A stretch of DNA of 64,000 nt from Chelativorans alearensis (GTDB taxonomy: Bacteria > Pseudomonadota > Alphaproteobacteria > Rhizobiales > Rhizobiaceae). The DNA lies in the NCBI RefSeq assembly GCF_010993735.1, contig NZ_WQNI01000011.1:1-64000 (forward strand), in the 5' to 3' direction. Below, piece after piece: positions 34,654 to 45,080 of the stretch (positions are counted from its first letter, which is position 1; each line of letters opens with the position of its first letter). The notes below the pieces were generated by a model. That model was not told where the DNA came from. It saw only the letters and a list, made by a program, of their open reading frames with translations, and ran no database searches. The translations under genes were made by a program, and so were the position numbers.

Positions 34654-35978
34654 GCGCTGGCGCCGAACCTGTCAGCCACCGATGCAACCGGCATCGCCTC
34701 GCGTTCACCGGTGGCGCGGTTTTTCACTTCCACCTCGCCGCCAGCCACGCCGCGCGGGCCGACGACGATCTGCCAGGGCAGGCCGATCAGATCGGCGGTG
34801 GCGAATTTGGCGCCGGCGCGCTGGTCGGTGTCGTCGTAGAGCACATCCCGGCCAGCCGCCGTCAGCCCGGCATAGAGTTCCTCGCAAACGCGGTCGCACG
34901 CCGTATCGCCCACCTTCATGTTGACGAGCGCCATGTCGAAGGGCGCGACACTTTCCGGCCAGATGATGCCGTTGTCGTCGTGGCTCGCCTCGATGATGGC
35001 GGCCGCGAGCCGGCTCGGCCCGATGCCGTAGGAGCCCATGGAGACGAAATGCTCCTGCCCGTCCGGCCCCGTAACGCTGGCCTTCATGGGTTTGGAATAT
35101 TTGGTGCCGAAGTGGAAGATATGGCCCACCTCGATGCCGCGCGCGGAAAGCCGCTTGTCCTCCGGCACGTCGGCCCAGGCCGCCTCGTCGTGCATGTCGT
35201 CCGTCGCCGCATAGGGCGCGGTCCATTCGGAGACGATGCCGGCGATCTCGGCGTCGTCGGCGAAATCCACATTCTCCCCCGGCACGGAAAGGCCGAGGAA
35301 GTCCTTGTGGCAGAACACCTCGCTCTCACCCGTTGTGGCGAGGATGATGAATTCGTGGCTCAAGTCGCCGCCGATGGGGCCCGTCTCCGCGCGCATGGGA
35401 ATGGCCTGCAGCCCGAGGCGCGCGAACGTTCTCAGGTAGGCGACGAACATGCGGTTGTAAGCCGCCTTGGCGCCTTCAAAATCCAGGTCGAAGGTGTAGG
35501 CGTCCTTCATCAGGAACTCGCGCGAGCGCATGACGCCGAAGCGCGGGCGCACCTCGTCTCGGAACTTCCACTGGATGTGGTAGAGGTTCAGCGGCAGGTC
35601 CTTGTAGGACTTCACGTAGGCGCGGAAGATGTCCGTCACCATCTCTTCGTTGGTGGGGCCGTAGAGCATCTTGCGCTCGTGCCGGTCGGTGATGCGCAGC
35701 ATCTCCTTGCCGTAGTCGTCGTAGCGGCCGCTCTCCATCCAAAGGTCCGCCGACTGGATGGTGGGCATCAGGATTTCGTGCGCGCCGGCACGGTCCTGCT
35801 CCTCGCGGACGACCCGGCACACCTTGTCGAGGACGCGCTTGCCCAAGGGCAGCCAGGAGAAGCTGCCGGCGGCCTGCTGGCGGATCATGCCGGCGCGCAG
35901 CATCAGCCGGTGCGAGACGATTTCCGCCTCGCGGGGATTCTCCTTCAGGATGGGCAGGAAGTAGCGCGACAGTCGCAT
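34650..35978 (-). CDS. proS: Prolyl-tRNA synthetase, short alphaproteobacterial type
   Basis: This enzyme charges tRNA-Pro with proline. In the 442-aa product, class II motifs are visible: motif 2 around [26 protein letters not shown] and motif 3 in [16 protein letters not shown]. The E. coli-type editing insertion between motifs 2 and 3 is absent, as is normal in alphaproteobacteria, where separate YbaK-like proteins edit. The C-terminal anticodon-binding domain begins near residue 345. The ATG at 35978 ([11 protein letters not shown]) matches family N-termini; an upstream ATG at 35996 is possible. Neither has a strong ribosome site. Confidence 0.92.
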   Translation of the reverse strand: MRLSRYFLPILKENPREAEIVSHRLMLRAGMIRQQAAGSFSWLPLGKRVLDKVCRVVREEQDRAGAHEILMPTIQSADLWMESGRYDDYGKEMLRITDRHERKMLYGPTNEEMVTDIFRAYVKSYKDLPLNLYHIQWKFRDEVRPRFGVMRSREFLMKDAYTFDLDFEGAKAAYNRMFVAYLRTFARLGLQAIPMRAETGPIGGDLSHEFIILATTGESEVFCHKDFLGLSVPGENVDFADDAEIAGIVSEWTAPYAATDDMHDEAAWADVPEDKRLSARGIEVGHIFHFGTKYSKPMKASVTGPDGQEHFVSMGSYGIGPSRLAAAIIEASHDDNGIIWPESVAPFDMALVNMKVGDTACDRVCEELYAGLTAAGRDVLYDDTDQRAGAKFATADLIGLPWQIVVGPRGVAGGEVEVKNRATGEREAMPVASVADRFGASA

Positions 35979-36160
35979 GAACCGGTCCGTGAGCATGAGG
36001 GGGCGGAATCATCCCCGCCAGAGATATCGTCAGGCTTCTTAGCTATTTCATGACGGGTTGAAAACCCGGCGCTTACCCCACCTCCCCCGCCCTCTGCGTG
36101 ACCAGCCGGCGAACGAGAAGGCTAAAATGGTAACTGGGCTGTGGTAACGCAAAATTTTTC

Positions 36161-36355
36161 GTGACATTGCGTCGAAACTTAGTCTAATGTACCCATCACA
36201 AAATAAGAGAGCGGAAGCTTAATCCGCATCTCATTACGCGGTCAAAAGTCTTGGGAGGATACGGTCCTGGCGCGGGCAATCGCAGCCGCCGTTTAACGAA
36301 ACGGAAACGGATCGGACGCGTTTAGTTGCAAGGCCTGGTGCCTTGCATTTTTTTT
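36161..36355 (+). ncRNA. Candidate intergenic small RNA between proS and the DUF1467 gene
   Basis: The 454-nt gap between two minus-strand genes holds a plus-strand unit. The promoter-like pair GTGACA (36161-36166) and TCTAAT (36183-36188) has 16-bp spacing. Hairpins are GCGGA-agcttaa-TCCGC and CCGTTT-aacg-AAACGG. A perfect terminator with eight T residues ends at 36355. The predicted RNA would be about 160 nt. The only short frame inside has no ribosome site. No plus-strand protein gene lies upstream or downstream that could own the terminator. The family is not recognised; 6S RNA is unlikely because the ends do not pair. Confidence 0.5.
36327..36355 (+). terminator. Strong rho-independent terminator on the plus strand
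   Basis: TGCAAGGC (36327-36334) pairs perfectly with GCCTTGCA (36340-36347) around CTGGT, followed by eight T residues (36348-36355). The T-run is on the plus strand only, so it terminates rightward transcription although all flanking protein genes run leftward. Confidence 0.85.
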
Positions 36356-36373
36356 GGGGCATACGCCCGCTTT

Positions 36374-36444
36374 CCTCCCCAGAAGTCCTGGCCTCCCCAG
36401 AAATCCTGGCCTCCCCAGAAGTCCGATGCTCCTTAGAAGTCCGG
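36374..36444. repeat. 18-bp tandem repeat at the 3' end of the DUF1467 gene
   Basis: CCTCCCCAGAAGTCCTGG occurs at 36374-36391 and, with one change, at 36392-36409. A partial third copy starts at 36410. A diverged fourth (CTCCTTAGAAGTCCGG) contains the stop codon of the DUF1467 gene. The array looks like repeated duplication of that gene's last codons. Confidence 0.85.
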
Positions 36445-36699
36445 CACGATGCGCGGGATATCGTCGAAGGAATAGCCCAGCACGCGCGTGACGACGTAGA
36501 AGACTGCGACGACGGCTGCCGTCAAAAGGGTCGCGCGGACGACCGCCCGCAGCATATGGGGGCCGCGCGGGGCACTCGAGGTCGTGCCGAGAACGACATT
36601 GTTCTCGTCGTCCTGGGTGCGCAGGCCGACCGGCAGTGAGAGGAACAGCATCACCCACCAGACGATGAAGAAAACGGCGGCGAGCGATATCCAGGTCAT
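36433..36699 (-). CDS. DUF1467 family small membrane protein
   Basis: This 88-aa protein has two membrane helices: one at residues 4-26 (LAAVFFIVWWVMLFLSLPVGL) and one at about 55-72. The loop has the family pattern RTQDDENNVVLGTTSSAPRGPHMLR. The DUF1467 family is found in Hyphomicrobiales, typically in this position between mce and proS; function is unknown. The ATG at 36699 has GGAGA 8 nt upstream. The open frame continues to 36924 but without family sequence. Confidence 0.85.
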   Translation of the reverse strand: MTWISLAAVFFIVWWVMLFLSLPVGLRTQDDENNVVLGTTSSAPRGPHMLRAVVRATLLTAAVVAVFYVVTRVLGYSFDDIPRIVPDF

Positions 36700-36817
36700 T
36701 CGGGTGTCTCCGTTGCGGGCACGGCGCGGATGCCGGGCGCTTCCAGCCCGGCCTGCCAGCAGACCGAAAATAGCCGTTCGGGCGGCGATTTTAAAATGCC
36801 TGCGGCGCGGCGTGCCG

Positions 36818-37222
36818 TCACACCTCTTCGAGTTCGACCAGCGTGCCGCAAAAATCCTTCGGGTGGAGGAACAGCACCGGCTTGCCGTGAGCGCCGATCT
36901 TTGGCTCTCCGTCGCCCAGGACACGCGCGCCCTCCGCCAACAGGCGGTCGCGGGCGGCGAGGATGTCGTCCACCTCGTAGCAGATGTGGTGCATGCCGCC
37001 GGCCGGGTTCCTTGAAAGGAAGCCGGCGATGGGGGAATCCTCGCCGAGCGGCTCCAAAAGCTCCACCTTGGTGTTGCCGAGATCGATGAAGATCACCGTC
37101 ACGCCATGCTCGGGCAAGGGTTGCGGCGCCGAGACCCGCGCGCCCAGCGTATTCCGGTAGACCGCCGCGGCGGCGGCCAGGTCCGGCACTGCGATCGCCA
37201 CGTGGTTGAGCCTGCCGAGCAC
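36818..37222 (-). CDS. mce: Methylmalonyl-CoA epimerase
   Basis: This enzyme interconverts the (S) and (R) forms of methylmalonyl-CoA in propionate breakdown. The 134-aa VOC-fold protein has the metal ligands expected of the family: His in LNHVAIAVPDL, Glu in TKVELLEPL, His in GGMHHICYEV and Glu in GTLVELEEV. The start is GTG at 37222 with GAGGAGG 6 nt upstream. It lies 80 nt downstream of rnj; a family D palindrome is in between. Confidence 0.9.
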   Translation of the reverse strand: MLGRLNHVAIAVPDLAAAAAVYRNTLGARVSAPQPLPEHGVTVIFIDLGNTKVELLEPLGEDSPIAGFLSRNPAGGMHHICYEVDDILAARDRLLAEGARVLGDGEPKIGAHGKPVLFLHPKDFCGTLVELEEV

Positions 37223-37256
37223 CCGTTCCTCCTCTAGATCGGACCCTTTGTTTGTC

Positions 37257-37300
37257 GCAATTCCAAACGGAAAACCGGTTTCCACTTTTCCTGGAATTGC
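37257..37300. repeat. Dispersed palindrome (repeat family D, copy 2)
   Basis: GCAATTCC (37257-37264) and GGAATTGC (37293-37300) flank ACGGAAAACCGGTTTCCACT. It is nearly identical to 32610-32653. The rnj stop codon begins 2 nt further on, exactly as the lolD stop does at the first copy. Confidence 0.9.
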
Positions 37301-37301
37301 T

Positions 37302-38969
37302 CTACTGGGTCACGAAGACCGTCACGATCGGCTTCTTGCCCCAAGCGTCGTTGGCGGCGGCGCGGACGGCACGGCGCACCGATTCGGCCACCAGGTCGAG
37401 GTCCTTGCGGCGCTGGCGCGGGATGCTGGAGACGGCGCCGACGGCGGCCTCCAGCATGATCTCCTCCAGCGGCTCGCCGCGCGCATCCACTTCCGCCACG
37501 CCAAGGGCGACCAGATCGGGATCGCCCGCGAGATCGTAGCGATCGTCGAGAACGACGTTGACGGCGACATGGCCGGCGAAGGAGAGCTTGCGCCTTTCGC
37601 GGACGCCCACCTCCTCATCGGTGCCGATAATCTTGCCTTCCTTGAAGATGCGGCCGAAAGGCACCTGGTCGACGATCTCCGCGGCTCCTGGCGCCAGCCG
37701 CAGCATGTCGCCGTTCCTCACCTGCGCAACCTCGGGGATGCCAGACATGGCACCCAGCGCGCCGTGGGCAACGAGATGCGCCGCCTCGCCGTGGACCGGC
37801 ACGAGGATCCGCGGCTTCACCCAATCGTACATCTGCTTGAGCTCGCTGCGGCGCGGATGCCCGGAGACGTGGACGAGCGCATCCTTGTCCTCGATCACCT
37901 TCACTCCTTGCTCGATGAACAGGTTCTTGATGGCGAGGATCGCCTTCTCGTTGCCCGGAATGGTGCGCGAGGAAAAGACCACCGTGTCGCCCGGCGACAG
38001 CGCCACGTTGCGCATCTCGTCACGCGCCAGCTTGGCAAGGGCGGCGCGCGGCTCACCCTGGCTTCCCGTGCACAGGATGACGGCGTTCTCGCGCGGGATA
38101 TAGCCGAAATCCTCTTCCGAAAGGAACGGCGGCAGGCCTTCGAGATAGCCGAGCTCGTCCGCCACCTCGATGACGCGCTGCAGCGAGCGGCCGAGCACGA
38201 GCACCTGCCGTCCGGTGTCGCGCGCGGCCTCGGCGACGGAGCGGATGCGCCCGACATTGGAGGAGAAGCTGGTGACGGCGACGCGGCCGCTCGCCTTCTC
38301 GATCACCTCCTTGATCCCCACGCCCACCGCCTCCTCGGACGGGGATTCACCTTCGCGCATGGCGTTGGTGGAATCGCAGATGAGCGCCAGGACGCCGGCC
38401 TTTCCGAGCGCGCGGAAACGGGCTTCGTCCGTCTTGGGCCCGAGCGCCGGCGCGGGGTCGATCTTCCAGTCGCCGGTGTGAATGACGGTGCCCGCGGGAC
38501 TGGTGATGGCGAGCGACACGGGCTCGGGAATGGAATGGGTGACCTCGACCGCCTCGATGGTGAAGGGGCCGACGGTAAAGGTCTCGCCGGCCTTGAAGAT
38601 CGTCACGGGGATGTCCGGCGCGTTCTGCTCACCGGCGCGCTTGGCCTCTAGCAGGCCGGCGGTGAACGGCGTCATATACACATCGACCTTGAGACGCGGC
38701 CAGAGATCGAGAAGGGCGCCGTAGTGGTCCTCGTGGGCATGGGTGATGACGATACCGGCAAGGTTCTCCACCTCGCCTTCGATGAAGCGGATATCGGGTA
38801 GAACGAGGTCGACGCCCGGCAGATCCGGCCCCGGAAAGGTGACGCCGCAATCGACGATGATCCACGTGCGCTTCTGGCGCGGGCCATAGCCGTAGAGCGC
38901 AAAGTTCATGCCGATCTCGCCAACCCCGCCGAGCGGGCAAAACACCAGTTCTGCTTTTTCCGATGCCAC
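37302..38969 (-). CDS. rnj: Ribonuclease J
   Basis: This metallo-beta-lactamase/beta-CASP ribonuclease has 5'-exonuclease and endonuclease activity in mRNA decay and rRNA processing. In the 555-aa product, the catalytic metal motif THAHEDH is at residues 76-82 (H77, H79, D81, H82), with further ligands in HTGDWKIDP and a beta-CASP region around CDSTNAMREGESPSE and HVSGHPRRSELKQMYDWVKPRILVPVHGE. The start is GTG at 38969 with AAGGAAG upstream. It is in the leftward chain nuo - birA - rnj - mce, an order common in Hyphomicrobiales. Confidence 0.92.
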   Translation of the reverse strand: MASEKAELVFCPLGGVGEIGMNFALYGYGPRQKRTWIIVDCGVTFPGPDLPGVDLVLPDIRFIEGEVENLAGIVITHAHEDHYGALLDLWPRLKVDVYMTPFTAGLLEAKRAGEQNAPDIPVTIFKAGETFTVGPFTIEAVEVTHSIPEPVSLAITSPAGTVIHTGDWKIDPAPALGPKTDEARFRALGKAGVLALICDSTNAMREGESPSEEAVGVGIKEVIEKASGRVAVTSFSSNVGRIRSVAEAARDTGRQVLVLGRSLQRVIEVADELGYLEGLPPFLSEEDFGYIPRENAVILCTGSQGEPRAALAKLARDEMRNVALSPGDTVVFSSRTIPGNEKAILAIKNLFIEQGVKVIEDKDALVHVSGHPRRSELKQMYDWVKPRILVPVHGEAAHLVAHGALGAMSGIPEVAQVRNGDMLRLAPGAAEIVDQVPFGRIFKEGKIIGTDEEVGVRERRKLSFAGHVAVNVVLDDRYDLAGDPDLVALGVAEVDARGEPLEEIMLEAAVGAVSSIPRQRRKDLDLVAESVRRAVRAAANDAWGKKPIVTVFVTQ

Positions 38970-38990
38970 GTCTGCTTCCTTGTTCTTTCG

Positions 38991-39809
38991 TTACGCGCGC
39001 GCTGACGCCACCGCGCCGAAATGGACATCGCCGGCGGCGATCCGCAGGCGCGAACCGTCGTCCTCGCGGATAACGAACCGGCATGCTTCGTCGATTGTTT
39101 CGAAGATACCCCGCACGACCCGCCCGTCGACGCGCACGGAGACCGCGCCGCCGAGGCCCGCGGCGCGTTTCAGCCACCGCTCGCGGATAGCCGCCAGGCC
39201 ACGCCCGCCGTTCCACAGGCGCATATTGTCGACCCAGGCATCGGAAAGCGCCAGGAATAATTCTCCCGCATCCGTCTTGGCACCGAGCCTCAAAAGCGAT
39301 GTCGCGGGATAGGGAACGTCCTCGGGGTGTGAGACCACGTTGACGCCGATGCCGATCGCCAGCGCCAGGCGGTCGCCTTCGATCATCGAGGACTCCAGGA
39401 GAATCCCCGCCAGCTTCGCTCCGTCCGCCAGAACGTCGTTCGGCCATTTCAGCTCGAAACGGTCGCGGCCGGCGTGTCCACCGTCCACACCGAGGTTCAC
39501 CTTCGCGGTGGGCACCACGGCGGCAAGCGCATCGCCCAGCGCCAGCCCGGCAACGAAGCCGAGGGTGGCGGCGGTTGCCGCGTCCCGCGCTTCGGTGATC
39601 ATGAGGGTGGCGGCGAGGTTTCCCGGCGGCGTCGCCCAGGGGCGCCCTCGCCTGCCGCGGCCGCCTGTCTGCTGCGTTGCGACGACCCAGAGCTTGTTCT
39701 GCTCGCCCTCGCGCGCCCGCTCGAGCGCCAGCGCATTGGTGGAACCGACACTCTCGTGCGCTTCCAGCCGGTAGCCGGCGGCGAGGGCCGAAGGCGCGAG
39801 CGCGAACAT
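38991..39809 (-). CDS. birA: Biotin-[acetyl-CoA carboxylase] ligase
   Basis: BirA attaches biotin to the carrier domain of biotin-dependent carboxylases. The 272-aa product has the biotinyl-AMP loop (QTGGRGRRGRPWATPPGNLAATL), the KWPNDVL motif and a C-terminal domain near residues 225-270. The N-terminal DNA-binding domain of E. coli BirA is missing, so this is a group I ligase without repressor function. It starts 3 nt after the nuoN stop and is probably part of the nuo transcript. Confidence 0.92.
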   Translation of the reverse strand: MFALAPSALAAGYRLEAHESVGSTNALALERAREGEQNKLWVVATQQTGGRGRRGRPWATPPGNLAATLMITEARDAATAATLGFVAGLALGDALAAVVPTAKVNLGVDGGHAGRDRFELKWPNDVLADGAKLAGILLESSMIEGDRLALAIGIGVNVVSHPEDVPYPATSLLRLGAKTDAGELFLALSDAWVDNMRLWNGGRGLAAIRERWLKRAAGLGGAVSVRVDGRVVRGIFETIDEACRFVIREDDGSRLRIAAGDVHFGAVASARA

Positions 39810-39812
39810 CGA

Positions 39813-41249
39813 TCAGAAGAAGGTCATCGCCGCGGCTTCCGCCAGACGCCCGACGGGGCCGCCGAAAAACACGTAGAACAGCACGAAGGCGCCGGAGAGC
39901 CCGAGCACGAAGCGCAGTTCGCCGGCCATCGGCTGGAAGGCGCCGACGGGCTCGTCGAACCACATCACCTTGATGATGCGCAGGTAATAGTAGGCGCCCA
40001 CCACCGAAGCCAGCACGCCGATGACGGCGAGCCAGTAGAGCTCGGCATTGATGGCGGCCAGGAACACGTACCACTTGGCCCAGAAACCGGCGAGCGGCGG
40101 GATGCCGGCCAGCGAGAACATGAGGATGGTCATGATGGTGGCCATCATCGGGTTGGTGGCCGAAAGGCCCGCCAGGTCGTCGATCTGCTCGACATTGGTC
40201 TCGTTGCGCCGCATGGCCAGGATGAAGGCGAAGGTGCCGAGCGTCATCGCCAGATAGATCAGCATGTAGATGACGACGCCGCGCACGCCCTCCGGCGAGT
40301 TTGCCGAAAGGCCCACCAGCGCGTAGCCCATATGGCCGATCGAGGAATAGGCCATCAGCCGCTTGATGTTGCGCTGGCCGATGGCAGCAAAGGCGCCGAG
40401 CAGCATCGAGGCGATGGAGATGAAGACGATGATCTGCTGCCAGTCGAAGGCGATCGGCTCGAAGGCGCCCATCACCACGCGCACGAGAAGCGCCATGGCC
40501 GCCATCTTGGGGGCGGCGGCGAAGAAGGCAGTGACCGGCGTCGGCGCGCCTTCATAGACGTCTGGCGTCCACATATGGAAGGGCACCGCCGAGATCTTGA
40601 AGGCAAGGCCCGCCAGCACGAAGACGAGGCCGAAGACCAGGCCGAGCTGGCGCTCGCCACCCGAAAGGGCCGCGGCGATGGCCTCGAAGCCGGTGTTGCC
40701 CGTGAAGCCGTAGATCAGCGTGATGCCGTAGAGCAGCATGCCGGAGGAAAGCGCGCCGAGGACGAAATATTTCAGCCCCGCCTCCGTTGCGCGCACACTG
40801 TCACGGTTGATGGCGGCGACGACGTAGAGCGCCAGCGACTGCAGTTCCAGCCCGAGATAGAGCGAGAGCATGTCGTTGGCCGAGATCATCAGCATCATGC
40901 CAAGCGTGGAGAGCATGATGAGGACCGGGTACTCGAACTTGTCGAACTTCTCGGCTTTGGCGAAGCCCACGGACATGATGAGCGTCACCGCCGCTCCCAC
41001 CAGCGTCAGGAGCTTCATGAAGCGGGCGAACGGGTCGTTGACGAAAGCGCCCTCGAAGGCATCGCCATAGGCCGGGAAGACGATGATCCAGGCGATCGCC
41101 GCCAGCAGCAGCGCAACGGAAAGGCCGGTGACGGTGGTGTTCGCCCGCTCGCCGGAGAAGACGCCGACCATCAGGAGCGCCATGGCGCCCACCGCCAGCG
41201 CCAGTTCGGGAACGGAAAGGATCAGGCTCGAGGTCAGATCAAACGTCAT
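39813..41249 (-). CDS. nuoN: NADH-quinone oxidoreductase subunit N
   Basis: This is one of the three antiporter-like proton-pumping membrane subunits of complex I. The 478-aa product has about fourteen hydrophobic segments and the conserved lysine/proline helices of the family ([32 protein letters not shown]). It is the last nuo gene, 15 nt after nuoM, and is followed by birA. Confidence 0.94.
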   Translation of the reverse strand: MTFDLTSSLILSVPELALAVGAMALLMVGVFSGERANTTVTGLSVALLLAAIAWIIVFPAYGDAFEGAFVNDPFARFMKLLTLVGAAVTLIMSVGFAKAEKFDKFEYPVLIMLSTLGMMLMISANDMLSLYLGLELQSLALYVVAAINRDSVRATEAGLKYFVLGALSSGMLLYGITLIYGFTGNTGFEAIAAALSGGERQLGLVFGLVFVLAGLAFKISAVPFHMWTPDVYEGAPTPVTAFFAAAPKMAAMALLVRVVMGAFEPIAFDWQQIIVFISIASMLLGAFAAIGQRNIKRLMAYSSIGHMGYALVGLSANSPEGVRGVVIYMLIYLAMTLGTFAFILAMRRNETNVEQIDDLAGLSATNPMMATIMTILMFSLAGIPPLAGFWAKWYVFLAAINAELYWLAVIGVLASVVGAYYYLRIIKVMWFDEPVGAFQPMAGELRFVLGLSGAFVLFYVFFGGPVGRLAEAAAMTFF

Positions 41250-41264
41250 GCGAGGTGTTCCCGT

Positions 41265-42773
41265 TCAATTGGATGCAGCGCCGGACTGGGCCATGTCGAA
41301 GGACACGCTCACCTGGTTGAGCAGCGCTTCCACCGATGTCGCCGTGGCATCGAGCAGCGGCGCCGGATAGACGCCGAAGAAGATGACGAGGGCAACGAGA
41401 GGATAAAGGATCGTCTTTTCGCGCAGCGACAGGTCTGCAAGGCCCTTCAGACTCTCCTTGGTCAGCGCGCCGAAGATGACGCGGCGATAGAGCCAAAGCG
41501 CGTAGGCTGCCGACAGGACGACGCCGGTGGTGGCGAAGAAGGCGACCCAGGTGTTGACCTGGAAGGCGGCAAGAAGCGTCAGGAACTCGCCGACGAAGCC
41601 GCTGGTGCCCGGCAGCCCCACATTGGCCATGGTGAAGACCATGAAGGCGACCGCGTATTTCGGCATGTTGTTGACGAGCCCGCCATAGGCGGCGATCTCG
41701 CGCGTGTGCATGCGGTCGTAGATGACGCCGACGCACAGGAACAGTGCCCCGGAGACCAGGCCATGGCTGATCATCTGAAAGATGGCACCCTGCACGCCCT
41801 GCTGATTGAGCGCGAAGATGCCCATGGTGACGAAGCCCATATGGGCAACGGAGGAATAGGCGATCAGCTTCTTCATGTCGTCCTGCATCATCGCCACCAG
41901 CGAGGTGTAGATGATAGCGACGATGGAGAGCGCGAAGATGAAGGGCGCAAGGTCCATGGAGGCGACGGGGAACATGGGCACCGAGAAGCGCAGGAAGCCG
42001 TAGCCTCCCATCTTCAAGAGAATGCCGGCCAGGATGACCGAGCCCGCCGTCGGCGCTTCCACATGGGCGTCCGGCAGCCACGTGTGCACCGGCCACATGG
42101 GCATCTTCACCGCGAAGGAAGCGAAGAAGGCGACCCATAGCCAATACTGCATATTGGCCGGGAAGACGTGGGTGAGCAGCGTCGGGATGTCGCTCGTGCC
42201 CGACTGCCAGAACATGGCCATGATGGCGAGCAGCATGAGCACCGAGCCCAGAAGCGTGTAGAGGAAGAACTTGAAGCTCGCATAGACGCGCCGCTTGCCG
42301 CCCCACACGCCGATGATGATGAACATCGGGATGAGGCCACCCTCGAAGAAGACGTAGAACAAGACGATGTCGAGGGCGCAGAAAACGCCGATCATCAGCG
42401 TTTCCAGGATCAGAAACGCGATCATGTATTCCTTGACGCGGGTGTCGATCGACTCCCAGCTCGCCAGGATGCAGAACGGCATCAGGAAGGTCGTCAGGAT
42501 GACGAAGAGCACCGAGATGCCGTCGACGCCCATGTGGTAGGAGATGCCGGCATCCAGCCACTCCCGCTTCTCCACCATCTGGAAGCCCGGCACCGAGGGA
42601 TCGAAGCCGATCCACACGAACAGCGACAGGATGAAGGTGAAAACGGTCGTCAGCAGCGCAACGTTGCGGATGTTGCGGCGCGCGCCGGCCCCGTCATCCC
42701 GGATCATCAGGATGAGGAAGGCGCCGACGAGCGGCAGGAAGGTGACCGTGGAAAGAATAGGCCAGTCGGTCAT
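41265..42773 (-). CDS. nuoM: NADH-quinone oxidoreductase subunit M
   Basis: This is an antiporter-like membrane subunit of complex I, 502 aa. It has [25 protein letters not shown], the key Glu helix ([21 protein letters not shown]) and the proton-channel segment [21 protein letters not shown]. It is placed between nuoL and nuoN, immediately after the nuoL stop. Confidence 0.94.
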   Translation of the reverse strand: MTDWPILSTVTFLPLVGAFLILMIRDDGAGARRNIRNVALLTTVFTFILSLFVWIGFDPSVPGFQMVEKREWLDAGISYHMGVDGISVLFVILTTFLMPFCILASWESIDTRVKEYMIAFLILETLMIGVFCALDIVLFYVFFEGGLIPMFIIIGVWGGKRRVYASFKFFLYTLLGSVLMLLAIMAMFWQSGTSDIPTLLTHVFPANMQYWLWVAFFASFAVKMPMWPVHTWLPDAHVEAPTAGSVILAGILLKMGGYGFLRFSVPMFPVASMDLAPFIFALSIVAIIYTSLVAMMQDDMKKLIAYSSVAHMGFVTMGIFALNQQGVQGAIFQMISHGLVSGALFLCVGVIYDRMHTREIAAYGGLVNNMPKYAVAFMVFTMANVGLPGTSGFVGEFLTLLAAFQVNTWVAFFATTGVVLSAAYALWLYRRVIFGALTKESLKGLADLSLREKTILYPLVALVIFFGVYPAPLLDATATSVEALLNQVSVSFDMAQSGAASN

Positions 42774-44756
42774 TTAGAAGGAACTCCCGAGCATCATCCA
42801 GGTCACGAGGGCGGCGATGCCGATCAGCATCGCGAAGGCGTAGTGGTAGAGGTACCCGGTCTGCATCTTGACCACGCGGTTGGTGACGTCGATGACACGG
42901 GCGGAGATGCCGTCGGGGCCGAAGCCGTCGATGAGCCAGCCGTCGCCCCTCTTCCACAGGAAGGTACCGAGGCGCTTCGCGGGGTTGACAAAGAGGAAGT
43001 CGTAGACCTCGTCGAAGTACCACTTGTTGAGCAGGAAGGCGTAGAGCACACGCTGCCGCTTGGCGAGCTCCTTCGGGCTTCCCGGCGAGCGGATGTAGAA
43101 CTGCCAGGCGACGAGGAGGCCGAGCAGCATGGCGGCGAACGGCGACAGCTTCACCCACAGCGGCACGTGGTGGAACTCCTCCAGGATCTCGTTCCCGGGC
43201 AGTGTGAAGAGCGCACCCTTCCAGAAGTGGTCGTATTCGTGGCCGACGAAGAAGCCCTCGAAGAGGATGCCGGCGAAGACCGCACCTGCCGCCAGCAGGA
43301 ACAGCGGCACCAGCATGACCAGGGGCGATTCATGCACGTGGTGCATGACGTCGGCGGAAGCGCGCGGCTTGCCGTGGAAGGTCATGAAGATGAGACGCCA
43401 GGAATAGAAGCTGGTGAAGATCGCCGCGACGACCAGCAGCCCGAAAGCGATGGGCGCCACTGCGTTGTGCGCAACGAAGGAGCCCTCGATGATGGCGTCC
43501 TTGGAGAAGAAGCCGGCGGTACCGATGAGGGTGCCGGGGATGCCGACGCCCGTGAGCGCCAGCGTGCCGATGATCATCATCCAATAGGTCCGCGGGATCA
43601 GCCTGCGCAGCCCACCCATCTTGCGCATGTCCTGCTCGTCGGAAACGGCGTGAATGACGGAGCCGGCGCCCAGGAACAGAAGCGCCTTGAAGAAGGCGTG
43701 GGTGAACAGGTGGAAGATGGCGGCGCCGTAGAAGCCGGTGCCGAGCGCCACGAACATGTAGCCGAGCTGCGAGCAGGTGGAATAGGCGATGACGCGCTTT
43801 ATGTCGTTCTGCACCAGGCCGACGGTGGCTGCGAAGAAGGCGGTGAAGGCGCCAACCGCCGTCACCACCGTAAGCGCTGTCGAGGACAATTCGAAAAGCG
43901 GCGAGAGCCTCGCCACCATGAAGACGCCGGCTGTCACCATGGTTGCGGCATGGATGAGGGCGGAGACGGGCGTCGGGCCCTCCATGGCATCGGGCAGCCA
44001 GGTATGCAGCGGCACCTGCGCGGACTTGCCCATGGCGCCAAGGAACAGAAGCAGGCAGACGACGGTCAGCGCGGCCTGGTTGGTGAGCGCGTAACCGAGG
44101 AAATTGAGCACCGGCTCGCCGGCCTCGCCCTCGGCGGGCAGGAAGGTGGCGGCGTTGGCGAAGATGGTATCGAGATTGATCGAGCCGAACAGCACGAAGA
44201 CGCCGAAGATGCCGAGCGCGAAGCCGAAATCGCCGACGCGGTTGACGATGAAGGCCTTGATTGCCGCGGCGTTGGCCGAGGGCTTCTTGTACCAGAAGCC
44301 GATCAGGAGATAGGAGGCGAGACCGACGCCCTCCCAGCCGAAGAACATCTGCACCAGGTTGTCCGCCGTCACCAGCGCCAGCATGGCGAAGGTGAAAAGC
44401 GACAGATAGGCGAAGAAGCGCGGCCGGTGCGGGTCGTGGTGCATGTAGCCGATGGAATAGATGTGCACCAGCGAGGAGACCGTGTTGACGACGACCAGCA
44501 TCACCACCGTCAGCGTATCGATCCTCAGCGCCCAGTCGACGTCGAGCGCGCCCGAGGAAATGAAGCGCAGCACCGGAACGGTGAAGGCCTCGCCATCGCC
44601 CAGGGCAAAGGTGAAGAAGGCGACCCAGGAAAGGAGCGCGGAAATCACCAACAGGCCGGAGGTGATGTATTCCGCCCCTTTGGCGCCGATCGAGCGGCCG
44701 AAGAGCCCAGCAATCAGGAAGCCCGCAAGCGGAAGGAAAACGATCGCTTGATACAT
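42774..44756 (-). CDS. nuoL: NADH-quinone oxidoreductase subunit L
   Basis: This is the distal antiporter-like subunit of complex I, 660 aa. It has the usual core ([68 protein letters not shown]) and a C-terminal extension with the long lateral helix and last membrane segment. The stop abuts the nuoM start without spacing. nuoK ends 13 nt upstream. Confidence 0.94.
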   Translation of the reverse strand: MYQAIVFLPLAGFLIAGLFGRSIGAKGAEYITSGLLVISALLSWVAFFTFALGDGEAFTVPVLRFISSGALDVDWALRIDTLTVVMLVVVNTVSSLVHIYSIGYMHHDPHRPRFFAYLSLFTFAMLALVTADNLVQMFFGWEGVGLASYLLIGFWYKKPSANAAAIKAFIVNRVGDFGFALGIFGVFVLFGSINLDTIFANAATFLPAEGEAGEPVLNFLGYALTNQAALTVVCLLLFLGAMGKSAQVPLHTWLPDAMEGPTPVSALIHAATMVTAGVFMVARLSPLFELSSTALTVVTAVGAFTAFFAATVGLVQNDIKRVIAYSTCSQLGYMFVALGTGFYGAAIFHLFTHAFFKALLFLGAGSVIHAVSDEQDMRKMGGLRRLIPRTYWMMIIGTLALTGVGIPGTLIGTAGFFSKDAIIEGSFVAHNAVAPIAFGLLVVAAIFTSFYSWRLIFMTFHGKPRASADVMHHVHESPLVMLVPLFLLAAGAVFAGILFEGFFVGHEYDHFWKGALFTLPGNEILEEFHHVPLWVKLSPFAAMLLGLLVAWQFYIRSPGSPKELAKRQRVLYAFLLNKWYFDEVYDFLFVNPAKRLGTFLWKRGDGWLIDGFGPDGISARVIDVTNRVVKMQTGYLYHYAFAMLIGIAALVTWMMLGSSF

Positions 44757-44769
44757 GAAGGTCCCCTCT

Positions 44770-45078
44770 TCAGCCCTTCATCATGTTGATATCTTCCACC
44801 GCGATCGAGCCGCGGTTACGGAAGAAGACCACCAGGATGGCAAGGCCGATCGCGGCCTCGGCCGCGGCGACTGTGAGAACGAAAAGCGCGAAGACCTGGC
44901 CGACCAGATCCCCCAGCACCGCCGAGAAGGCGATGAAGTTGAGGTTGACGGCAAGCAGGATGAGCTCGACGGACATCAGGATGATGATGACGTTCTTGCG
45001 GTTCAGGAAGATGCCGAACACGCCGAGCGTGAACAGGATGGCCGAAACCGTCAGATAGTGCGCGATGCCGACTTCCAT
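44770..45078 (-). CDS. nuoK: NADH-quinone oxidoreductase subunit K
   Basis: This 102-aa complex I membrane subunit has three helices. Conserved acidic residues are in the middle helices ([44 protein letters not shown]). It starts 2 nt after the nuoJ stop. Confidence 0.94.
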   Translation of the reverse strand: MEVGIAHYLTVSAILFTLGVFGIFLNRKNVIIILMSVELILLAVNLNFIAFSAVLGDLVGQVFALFVLTVAAAEAAIGLAILVVFFRNRGSIAVEDINMMKG

Positions 45079-45080
45079 CG

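Noticed and set aside
36161-36355. 6S RNA
   Set aside because: The length is similar, but the two ends do not pair and the 3' end is an ordinary rho-independent terminator.
36374-36444. A coding repeat protein on the plus strand (SPEVLASPEILASPEV)
   Set aside because: The frame starts inside the terminator region without a ribosome site, and its downstream part is antisense to DUF1467.
39474-44789. Two very long plus-strand frames (888 and 873 codons) across nuoL-M-N
   Set aside because: Both lie antisense to conserved complex I subunits. Their composition (His, Arg, Glu, Asp, Gly, with no hydrophobic core) reflects the complement of membrane-protein codons.
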